From Candidatus Cloacimonadota bacterium (GTDB lineage: Bacteria; Cloacimonadota; Cloacimonadia; JGIOTU-2), in the NCBI GenBank assembly GCA_014382685.1, contig JACNJG010000050.1:1-6968 (forward strand): a stretch of DNA of 6,968 bases, in the 5' to 3' direction. This document shows positions 1 through 5,478 of this stretch, in pieces. The notes beneath the pieces are model-generated. The model ran no database searches. It was not told the origin of the DNA and saw only the letters and a list, made by a program, of their open reading frames with translations. Positions within the stretch are counted from its first letter, which is position 1. Every line of letters starts with the position of its first letter. Position numbers and translations under genes: made by a program.

Positions 1-12
1 TTTAATTTTCTC

Positions 13-2148
13 TCACTCCACCTTTTTTGCATCAAACGTGCCATTCGGCTGGATAAATGTCAGTCCGGTCACTTCATCATTTTTATCAATTATAAATGTA
101 ACCCTGAAATTATCCAGATTTCCTATGATAAATTCTGTACCCTCATAAGGTATAAGCTCATAAACGGGCTGTCCCGGATATGTGAGCATAAGTGAGCCGG
201 ATTTATTCAACTCAACTCTTATCTCAACCACGCCCATTTCGTATTTACCAACGAACTGAATAAGATATTCCGGATCAAAAAGGTCCTGGGGAGGAAGTTT
301 AACAAATTCAATAGAAGCGACTGAAGATTCCAGTGGTGATGATAATTTATGAATATTTCCTTGAAGGTTTGTATGAAATTCTATGAGAGTATTTGACTCG
401 GCAGGAACACCTTCCGTGGGTTTGAAAACATCGTAATGCCAGTGTTCAAGAGGACTTGCAAAAGAGTGATAGACCATATAAAGCTGGGTGCCGTCATTGT
501 CGATTTCAACTTTTCCATAACCCGGATTTTCATAAGTGCCTGTGTATGCATCGAGGTCGTGGGATGGTTTTGTTCCTTCTATTCGAGGGATTTCTCCCTT
601 TTCTTCTTCCAGTTCCGAAAAACTCATCAGTTTAGCCAAATTTCTTTCATTCCAATCCACAGATTCCATATCCAGCAGGTGATCAATAATAAAATAATTA
701 AGCACACCCGGATATCCTGAACCGTTTTGATTGACCATCAACACAATACCGAGATTGTCCTCCGGCAATAACGAAACCAGTGTAGAGAATCCGTCTATAT
801 TGCCGCCGTGCTGAACAAAAGGGTGTCCTCTATAGGTAAGGATAAACCAGCCAAGACCATAGTTTTGGTAGGTAAGCTCTTCATTAGAGCTTTTTCCGGG
901 GATGAACATATGGGGAGTGAGGATCGTCTCCACTGTTCCTTCCATCATAAGCTGGGTGTCATTAACTTTTCCTTTATTGAGCAGCATCTTTATCCATTGA
1001 GCCATATCGGTTGAAGTAGAGTTTATTGATCCGGCAGGTCCGATCGTAGAAATATTTCTGAAGGAAATTTCTTCCGGCTCTTCTGTTGGGCTGCCGCTAT
1101 AAGGAATCGCAAAATCATCGCTGCTCTGAGAGACATCTACAGAAAAATTAGTTGAGTTCATTCCAAGTGGATTGAAAATCCTTTCCTGCACGACATCTTC
1201 CCATGTACTGTTTGAAAGACGACCGACCATTAAGCCGGCAGTCATAAGCATTAGATTCTGATATTGAAAAGTGTATCGGAAGGGCTCATTTGGTTCGAGG
1301 TAGCGCAATCTTTCATACAGTTCTTCGCGGGTGAAATAGGAGCCATACCACATCATGTCATGGCGTGGCAGTCCGGAGCGGTGAGTGAGAAGATCGATAG
1401 CGGTCATCTGCTCGGTGGCAAAATCATCATACATTTTAAAATCCGGCATGTAGGTTTTTATCGGAGTATTCCAATCAATGATCCCGTCATCGACAAGCAG
1501 TCCTACAGAAAATGCAGTAAATGCTTTTGTAGATGAGCCGATTCCAAGAAGCGTATTGGAAGTCATGGGTTTGTTGTTTTCAAGATCGCTATATCCGAAC
1601 CCTTCAGTCATGAGGATCTCTCCATCTTTTACGATGGAAACAGCAACGCCCGGCACGTTCCATTGTGATAGGGTTGTATCAATGAATGTACGAATGCCCT
1701 GCAACATCTCCTGAAGATGTGCTGATTCCTGCTCCTTTTCTTCAATGGATTTTTTATGTAAAATAAAAGGAAAGGTAGAATTATTTTGTGTGAAATCGCC
1801 TTCAATTGTGTTCATGTCTTCTGATAATTTACCGTCAAATTGAGGATCTCCGGGTACATCAGCTATATCAAAACGAATAAGGTTATCTTCAATTGAAATA
1901 ATATTCAATGGCAGATCAATTGCATGCTGCAGAGGGATATCGATCATCCCGTCGAGTGTTTTTTCAGATATGATAAAATCAACAATGATCTCAAATTCCT
2001 GTCCGGGTATTTTGATCGATCCTTCCCAGGTGCCTTCATAGGAAGTGATCGTATCCGCCTTCATTTCATTATGCTGGGACAGGTCTGCCTGCAAAAGGGG
2101 AGTGATGAATAGTGCAAGCATTAAAACTAACATAATTTTCTTTTTCAT
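13..2148 (-). CDS. Exported serine hydrolase of the beta-lactamase / penicillin-binding-protein fold, three domains
   Basis: 711-residue exported enzyme, probably an esterase or peptidase acting outside the cytoplasm; the substrate is unknown. Residues 1-21 form a signal peptide (MKKK, then a hydrophobic core ending near LLQA). Residues about 38-131 are a beta-rich domain of the kind found in front of some serine hydrolases (IPLQ, then a stretch ending FPFIL). Residues about 150-495 are the beta-lactamase-type domain, with the catalytic S205-S-T-K208 (SxxK), Y296-Q-N (YxN), H447-G-G in place of the KTG box, and a conserved THRSGLP at 255-261. Residues about 530-711 are a second beta-rich tail resembling the C-terminal domain (DUF3471-like) of this family. 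GGAGA lies 4 bases before the ATG. It is the last gene of the apparent operon, 37 bp after the acyltransferase. All catalytic motifs are intact. HGG instead of KTG is usual for class C-like esterases, so this should not be read as an antibiotic-resistance beta-lactamase. Family call firm; substrate unknown. Confidence 0.93.
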   Translation of the reverse strand: MKKKIMLVLMLALFITPLLQADLSQHNEMKADTITSYEGTWEGSIKIPGQEFEIIVDFIISEKTLDGMIDIPLQHAIDLPLNIISIEDNLIRFDIADVPGDPQFDGKLSEDMNTIEGDFTQNNSTFPFILHKKSIEEKEQESAHLQEMLQGIRTFIDTTLSQWNVPGVAVSIVKDGEILMTEGFGYSDLENNKPMTSNTLLGIGSSTKAFTAFSVGLLVDDGIIDWNTPIKTYMPDFKMYDDFATEQMTAIDLLTHRSGLPRHDMMWYGSYFTREELYERLRYLEPNEPFRYTFQYQNLMLMTAGLMVGRLSNSTWEDVVQERIFNPLGMNSTNFSVDVSQSSDDFAIPYSGSPTEEPEEISFRNISTIGPAGSINSTSTDMAQWIKMLLNKGKVNDTQLMMEGTVETILTPHMFIPGKSSNEELTYQNYGLGWFILTYRGHPFVQHGGNIDGFSTLVSLLPEDNLGIVLMVNQNGSGYPGVLNYFIIDHLLDMESVDWNERNLAKLMSFSELEEEKGEIPRIEGTKPSHDLDAYTGTYENPGYGKVEIDNDGTQLYMVYHSFASPLEHWHYDVFKPTEGVPAESNTLIEFHTNLQGNIHKLSSPLESSVASIEFVKLPPQDLFDPEYLIQFVGKYEMGVVEIRVELNKSGSLMLTYPGQPVYELIPYEGTEFIIGNLDNFRVTFIIDKNDEVTGLTFIQPNGTFDAKKVE

Positions 2149-2185
2149 AGATTCTCCATTTTTTTATTATGATTTGATATTTTTC

Positions 2186-3055
2186 TCATACCTTCCATCG
2201 CCTGTGAAACCAGAACCACTGATGCGGATATTTTTTTACCCATGCTTCAAGTTTATGGGTGAATAACCGGGTGTATTCATTTACCGCATCATCAAAGGAA
2301 GTTGTTATTTCCGGATAAATCGGCTTTTCAAACTGCATCACAAAAGTGCCGTTCCTTTGGCGGTAACAAACTGCGAAAACTACGGGAACATGATATTTTA
2401 AGGCGATCTTTGCAGTACCCGGATTGGTGGATGCGGGCATATTGAAAAACTGAGCCCTTACACCGCTTTTTCCTGCGCTCTGATCACCAAGCATTAGTAT
2501 TACTTTATTCTCTTTGATCGCAGTAATGATTCCCCGAAGAGCGATCTTCATAGGAATTAGATGTACAAAATTTGATTCCCGCAGGTTATTCACAAAATCA
2601 TTAAAGAAAGGATTTTTCTGTTTTTTTGCAACTGCATACGTTTTTTTAGTAAGATTTCCCAGAAGTTGTGCTGCGAGTTCCCAGTTGCCAAAATGTCCTG
2701 TAAAAACTATGCATCCTTTGTTGTGGGAAAGAGCTTCATTTAAATGCTCCAATCCGCTAAATCGTATGAATTGCTCAAAGGTTTCCAGTCGCTTGGGAGA
2801 AAACCAGCAAAATTCTACAGCAACGTACCCAAAGGAAATGTTGATGTCTCGAACCAGTTCAGTAATTTCTTTTTCGGATTTTGTTGGAAATGCTTCTTTC
2901 AGTTGTCTTTTCACGACATCACATCTCACCTTAACTACATGAAAATTCAGCAGCCCAAGCGTTCTGCCAAAACGGCGTGCGGTTGAGAGGGAGAAGAGAT
3001 TTATTACCCGGAATAGAATCCGGAAGAGCAGTGTCTCGATGTAATAATGGAACAT
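2186..3055 (-). CDS. Lipid A biosynthesis acyltransferase family protein (LpxL/HtrB-like)
   Basis: 289-residue inner-membrane acyltransferase of the LpxL/LpxM (HtrB/MsbB) family. Known members transfer a fatty acyl chain from acyl-ACP to the lipid A precursor on the cytoplasmic face. The catalytic HX4E motif is intact in H121-F-G-N-W-E126. Further family blocks are DQSAG at 191-195, FFNMPASTNPGTAKIA at 203-218, and the C-terminal YPHQWFWFHRRWK at 276-288. A hydrophobic N-terminal segment (about residues 8-22) can act as membrane anchor. The length is close to the usual 290-310. The ATG overlaps the stop of the dCMP deaminase gene (TAATG), and I see no good Shine-Dalgarno before it, so translation probably depends on coupling. 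Together with the glycosyltransferase upstream it points to an LPS-bearing outer membrane. Which acyl position it modifies cannot be told. Some relatives acylate phosphatidylinositol mannosides or ornithine lipids, but the context favours lipid A. Confidence 0.9.
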   Translation of the reverse strand: MFHYYIETLLFRILFRVINLFSLSTARRFGRTLGLLNFHVVKVRCDVVKRQLKEAFPTKSEKEITELVRDINISFGYVAVEFCWFSPKRLETFEQFIRFSGLEHLNEALSHNKGCIVFTGHFGNWELAAQLLGNLTKKTYAVAKKQKNPFFNDFVNNLRESNFVHLIPMKIALRGIITAIKENKVILMLGDQSAGKSGVRAQFFNMPASTNPGTAKIALKYHVPVVFAVCYRQRNGTFVMQFEKPIYPEITTSFDDAVNEYTRLFTHKLEAWVKKYPHQWFWFHRRWKV

Positions 3056-3537
3056 TATAATATTTTTTTCAGGTGATCTTTTGCGCTCAAATCCACGAGG
3101 ATGAGATTTACACTCGCATCAGCGAACATGCTTTCGGCGAGTTTGTCAGGATAAGGGTCGGCAAAATAAACATTTTTTATCTCTGCATTGACGATCATTT
3201 TTGCGCAGATAGAACAGGGTTGGTGCGTGCAATACATTGTTCCGCCTTTAACCGACACACCGTTGACCGCCGCCTGAATAATTGCATTTTGTTCAGCGTG
3301 TATTCCGCGGCATAATTCATGACGCTCACCGGCAGGCACATTCATTTTTGCTCTCAAGCAGCCAACATCCGCACAGTGAGGGACTCTTTTCGGTGCTCCG
3401 TTGTATCCGGTAGAAAGTATCTGATTTTCGCGCACTATTATTGCACCTACTTTTCTTCGAAGGCAGGTGGAGCGAGATGCAACGAGTTCTGCAATTTTCA
3501 TAAAATATTCATTCCAAAGAGGGCGTTCGGTTTTCAT
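3055..3537 (-). CDS. comEB: dCMP deaminase (deoxycytidylate deaminase family)
   Basis: 160-residue cytoplasmic zinc enzyme, expected to convert dCMP to dUMP and so feed dTMP synthesis. The cytidine/deoxycytidylate deaminase signature is complete: H80-A-E82 (zinc ligand His and catalytic Glu) and P107-C108-S-I-C111 (PCxxC zinc cysteines). The segment CRGIHAEQNAI (76-86) and the earlier VGC (58-60) are typical of dCMP deaminases of the ComEB type rather than of tRNA or free cytidine deaminases. The length is normal. The start is well placed: AAAGGAG lies 4 bases before the ATG. It is the first gene of the minus-strand operon, and its TAA overlaps the ATG of the acyltransferase by one base. The pairing with an envelope gene is unusual for its function. 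The gene symbol follows common annotation practice for this family and does not imply a role in competence. Confidence 0.93.
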   Translation of the reverse strand: MKTERPLWNEYFMKIAELVASRSTCLRRKVGAIIVRENQILSTGYNGAPKRVPHCADVGCLRAKMNVPAGERHELCRGIHAEQNAIIQAAVNGVSVKGGTMYCTHQPCSICAKMIVNAEIKNVYFADPYPDKLAESMFADASVNLILVDLSAKDHLKKIL

Positions 3538-3561
3538 TGGTCTCCTTTATAATTAATTTTT

Positions 3562-3662
3562 ACCACAGAGAACACAGAGGGGAATAATGAATTGTCCATA
3601 GAAATTTATTTGCGCAACCTGTATTCTGAAGATTTTTTATACTTTTTTGTGCATTCTGTGGT
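3562..3662. repeat. Small intergenic element with CCACAGA-type inverted ends
   Basis: The 152-bp gap between the glycosyltransferase and the dCMP deaminase contains an imperfect inverted repeat. The left arm at 3562-3575 reads ACCACAGAGAACAC. The right arm at 3649-3662, read on the other strand, is ACCACAGAATGCAC; 11 of 14 bases match, including an 8-base perfect outer block. The left arm continues as a short direct repeat, CACAGAG at 3564-3570 and again at 3573-3579 (9-base period). The interior is AT-rich with no open frame. The ACCACAGAG...CACAGAG motif resembles dispersed intergenic repeats that I recall from several environmental bacterial genomes, but this cannot be verified here. It does not look like a terminator because the arms are 73 bases apart. 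Confidence 0.5.
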
Positions 3663-3689
3663 TTGATCATTTTATATTATATTTTCCTT

Positions 3690-4670
3690 TTAAAGAGATA
3701 ATTTACTAATTACCAGATCTGGGGAAAGTTCCATCATACATTTAAAATGACCTTTTGGACAGCGTTCATTTCCATGAAGCGTGCATGGGCTGCAATCAAG
3801 ATCAAGAGTGAGCACTTCTGCATTTGGATTAAGAGGAGTAAAACCAAGTTTCGGATGAGTGGGTCCAAAAATTGCTATCTGCGGTATGCCAAATGCAGCA
3901 GCAATATGCATTGGTCCGCAATCTCCACTGATGAAGAGGTCTGAGTTCTTTATTATAATTGCAGATTCAATCAATGTTGTCATGCCGCCAAGATTTAGAA
4001 TTTTGTTTTCAGATAAAGCAGCAAGTTCCGTTGTCAAATTTTTCTCTTGCTCTGTTCCGATGAGTACAATTCTGACATCGTAATGATCTAAAAGATGCTG
4101 AATTATATTTTTATAATACTCAGTGGGATATTGCTTTGTATGCCACGAAGTACCCGGTGAAATGGTAACGATCTTTTTTTTATCAGAAGATAAGAAAGAT
4201 GATGCAATTACCTCTTCGTTACCAGGGAGAAAAAAGTCGAGTTTCTTTTCATCAAGCGAAAGGTCGAACTTCTCCAGCACCGAAGCATAGAGGTCCACAG
4301 TAGAAAATATCGGTTCCAGTTCGTGATCCTTCAGCAATTTTTTTCTGTAGTTATGTTTCTTTTTATAAGTAAAGGTTTTCCCTCTCACAAAGCGCTTGAT
4401 CAGGGCAGAGCGTAATTTATCATGCAAATCTATGATGTGTGAATAGTGTTCTTTTTGCAAACGAATTATAAGCTGAAGCATAGATTCGTTCTCGGCATCA
4501 AAGCTGATAAGGGTATCAATAAATGGATTATATTCCAGAATAGGAGCAAACTGTTTTTTTGTGAGAAAGTGAATTTCGGCATTTGGGAAATGTGTTCGAA
4601 AAGTACGAATTATCGGAGTGGTGAGCAGCACATCTCCAAGAGAACTGAACCGTATAAAAAGCACTTTCAT
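3690..4670 (-). CDS. Glycosyltransferase family 9 protein (heptosyltransferase-like)
   Basis: 326-residue GT-B glycosyltransferase of family 9, the family of ADP-heptose:LPS heptosyltransferases (WaaC/WaaF/WaaQ), acting on the cytoplasmic side of the inner membrane. The N-terminal acceptor domain opens with MKVLFIRFSSLGDVLLTTP (1-19), where D13 matches the catalytic Asp of the family. The donor half carries SPGTSWHTKQYP (171-182) and the nucleotide-sugar block SGDCGPMHIAAAFGIPQIAIFGPTHP (248 onward to 273). The C-terminus has a cysteine-rich segment (C293, C296, C304, C311), followed by MMELSPDLV. The length is normal for the family. The start at 4670 has no recognisable Shine-Dalgarno in front of it (the bases just upstream are pyrimidine-rich), but no better start is visible and the N-terminus matches the family. 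It likely adds heptose or another sugar to the LPS core; the exact donor and acceptor are not determinable. It may be transcribed with the downstream operon, although the 152-bp gap leaves that open. Confidence 0.9.
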   Translation of the reverse strand: MKVLFIRFSSLGDVLLTTPIIRTFRTHFPNAEIHFLTKKQFAPILEYNPFIDTLISFDAENESMLQLIIRLQKEHYSHIIDLHDKLRSALIKRFVRGKTFTYKKKHNYRKKLLKDHELEPIFSTVDLYASVLEKFDLSLDEKKLDFFLPGNEEVIASSFLSSDKKKIVTISPGTSWHTKQYPTEYYKNIIQHLLDHYDVRIVLIGTEQEKNLTTELAALSENKILNLGGMTTLIESAIIIKNSDLFISGDCGPMHIAAAFGIPQIAIFGPTHPKLGFTPLNPNAEVLTLDLDCSPCTLHGNERCPKGHFKCMMELSPDLVISKLSL

Positions 4671-4699
4671 AGAGAAAAGTTTAATTTGCCCACCTTAAC

Positions 4700-4743
4700 T
4701 CCTGTCAATCTTTGCACGTTGAAAATCATTTTGCTTGACAGGA
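4700..4743. promoter_or_regulatory. Divergent promoter region with an inverted repeat carrying two outward TTGACA boxes
   Basis: A perfect 9-bp inverted repeat lies between the divergent glycosyltransferase and small plus-strand gene: TCCTGTCAA at 4700-4708 and TTGACAGGA at 4735-4743, 26 bp apart. Each arm contains a consensus sigma70 -35 hexamer (TTGACA) pointing outward, at 4735-4740 on the plus strand and 4708-4703 on the minus strand. The matching -10 boxes are poor: ATTAAA at 17-bp spacing on the minus strand, and nothing better than TTAAGA at 17 bp on the plus strand. The region may be a back-to-back promoter pair, or the repeat may be an operator for a dimeric regulator. Seen directly: the repeat and hexamers. 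Promoter activity is inferred. Confidence 0.45.
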
Positions 4744-4784
4744 TGCAGGGTAAATAATTAAGAGAAGTTGAAGTTAATAAAATC

Positions 4785-4789
4785 AGGAG
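4785..4789 (+). promoter_or_regulatory. Shine-Dalgarno site deciding the start of the small plus-strand gene
   Basis: AGGAG sits 5 bases before a TTG codon at 4795-4797. The reading frame is open upstream to a stop at 4759-4761, so a TTG at 4768 is also possible, but the bases before 4768 (AAGAGAAG) give no well-spaced site. The ATG at 4813 has no Shine-Dalgarno either. This site therefore favours TTG 4795 as the start. Confidence 0.55.
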
Positions 4790-4794
4790 TTCTA

Positions 4795-5103
4795 TTGAAC
4801 AGCTCTGTGTTTATGTCTATTATATTTATTGCAATTGTTGTTGCTCAACAAAACAAGAAAAAGAAATTATTTAGATACTTTATAAGAAAAAAATCGAAGG
4901 ACAGGTTACCAATGGATATATCGTTATTAAAAAATCTTTCAGGCAGAGAGGTCAAAATTTATTATCTTTCAATTGATTCTATGTCAAGCTCAGAAACAGG
5001 AATGATAAAATCGGTTAATGAAGACTGGTTGCTGCTCGAAAACAAGAAAGGAAAAGATATTCTCATCAGTAATGATAAGATAATCAAGATCAACACGAAG
5101 TAA
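4795..5103 (+). CDS. Small membrane-anchored protein with a probable Sm-like beta-barrel domain, function unknown
   Basis: I do not recognise this gene as a named family. With the TTG start at 4795 the product is 102 residues; starting at TTG 4768 it would be 111. Residues about 4-18 (SVFMSIIFIAIVVAQ) are hydrophobic and followed by NKKKK, so the N-terminus is probably a membrane anchor with the rest in the cytoplasm by the positive-inside rule. With the longer start (MKLIKSG first) it could instead be read as a signal peptide. The last 60 residues look like a small beta-barrel: LKNLSGREVKIYYL, a polar turn, GMIKSVNEDWLLLEN, then KGKDILISNDKIIKI. This pattern (short helix, G-x-V, G-x-I-x-x-V-x-x-x-W-L-x-L, I-x-x-x-x-I) is typical of Sm/Hfq-like folds and of short unnamed bacterial proteins. 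It is the only plus-strand gene here, divergent from the glycosyltransferase, and has no clear T-rich terminator after it. An ATG at 4912, preceded by AGG, could give a soluble short form. Confidence 0.65.
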   Translation: MNSSVFMSIIFIAIVVAQQNKKKKLFRYFIRKKSKDRLPMDISLLKNLSGREVKIYYLSIDSMSSSETGMIKSVNEDWLLLENKKGKDILISNDKIIKINTK

Positions 5104-5134
5104 ATATATAGAGTCAATAACTTTGTTCAAGTAG

Positions 5135-5154
5135 CGTAAGATTCCAATCTTGCG
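5135..5154. repeat. 20-bp palindrome in the convergent intergenic region
   Basis: CGTAAGATTCCAATCTTGCG is self-complementary over nine pairs around a central CC, with one G-T pair. It opens a GC-rich patch (59 of 108 bases are G or C at 5131-5238) inside flanks of about a quarter G+C. No T-tract follows on either side, so it is not an ordinary terminator. It lies directly beside the tandem units at 5166-5236 and probably belongs to the same element. Confidence 0.5.
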
Positions 5155-5165
5155 GGGACTCAACA

Positions 5166-5236
5166 TCCGTCTTCGTTTTACTACGCCTGGACAAGTCAGT
5201 CTTCTCCGCCAGCTGGTGGATACGCCGAGACAGGTC
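5166..5236. repeat. Two degenerate tandem repeat units, the second with an inserted palindrome
   Basis: Unit one begins TCCGTCTTC (5166-5174) and ends TACGCCTGGACAAGTC (5182-5197). Unit two begins TCAGTCTTC (5196-5204) and ends TACGCCGAGACAGGTC (5221-5236). The heads match at 8 of 9 bases and the tails at 13 of 16. Unit two is 9 bases longer and carries a palindrome, TCCGCCAGCTGGTGGA (5205-5220), self-complementary apart from one G-T pair. No protein frame or promoter is evident. The composition differs sharply from the neighbouring DNA, which suggests an inserted dispersed repeat. I have an impression that similar units recur in FCB-group genomes, but that is memory and not shown here. Confidence 0.5.
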
Positions 5237-5314
5237 GGAATATTTAGCTACTAAAATATTAAATAACCAACTTTACAAAACCTTTGGCTTTCTCAAAGAA
5301 TAAAAACACACCTC

Positions 5315-5347
5315 CCGGCTGAAGCCGGACTCCTCTTTTTAGAGGAG
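5315..5347. repeat. Two adjacent perfect stem-loops
   Basis: The first stem, CCGGC-TGAA-GCCGG (5315-5328), has five G/C pairs. After one base comes a second, CTCCTCT-TTTT-AGAGGAG (5330-5347), with seven perfect pairs. Neither is followed directly by a T-tract on the plus strand. On the minus strand a TTTTT run comes about nine bases after the GC stem, so weak termination is possible. They may be part of the repeat-like material in this gap. Downstream to 5412 the sequence is AT-rich, with only a 10-bp palindrome, ATCATATGAT, at 5385-5394. Confidence 0.5.
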
Positions 5348-5412
5348 ATTTATGTTTAGTCTTAACATTAATAATCTACTAATAATCATATGATCATTTA
5401 GTGCAAATGTAT

Positions 5413-5445
5413 AAAAAAATCGGCTTACCATTTCTGATAAACCGA
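5413..5445 (-). terminator. Rho-independent terminator of the transglutaminase-like gene
   Basis: On the minus strand, TCGGTTTA (5445-5438) pairs with TAAGCCGA (5427-5420). This makes an eight-pair stem with one G-U pair and a 10-base loop, followed at once by seven T (5419-5413). It lies 33 bases past the stop codon at 5479, where a terminator for that gene is expected. On the plus strand the same stem has a C-A mismatch and no T-run after it, so it should work in one direction only. Confidence 0.75.
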
Positions 5446-5478
5446 AGTAAAATTATTTAATAGACTTTTTTCAGAATA

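Noticed and set aside
13..2148. Antibiotic-resistance beta-lactamase
   Set aside because: SxxK and YxN are present but the KTG box is HGG and there are extra domains, which fits the broad serine hydrolase/esterase group and not a dedicated resistance enzyme.
2514..2942. Plus-strand open frame of 142 codons antisense to the acyltransferase
   Set aside because: It lies wholly inside a gene with intact family motifs on the other strand, shows no recognisable domain, and its cysteine- and serine-rich product looks like reverse-frame translation.
3319..3552. Plus-strand open frame antisense to the dCMP deaminase
   Set aside because: The minus-strand frame carries the complete deaminase zinc motifs and a good Shine-Dalgarno; the opposite frame has neither.
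3676..3681. Perfect TATAAT on the minus strand as a promoter for the dCMP deaminase operon
   Set aside because: At 17-bp spacing the -35 position reads AAATTA and there is no extended -10; in such AT-rich sequence a chance match is likely. An operon promoter in this gap remains possible.
5135..5154. Terminator for the small plus-strand gene
   Set aside because: The palindrome is 32 bp past the stop but is followed by GGGGACTCAA, not a T-run, and its central gap is too short for a normal RNA loop.
5166..5236. CRISPR-like repeat pair
   Set aside because: Only two units, unequal in length, degenerate, and with no spacer of regular size; no cas genes nearby.
5104..5478. Hidden small gene or tRNA in the convergent gap
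   Set aside because: Only very short open frames without Shine-Dalgarno sites are seen, and no cloverleaf pattern; the region is better explained by repeats and a terminator.
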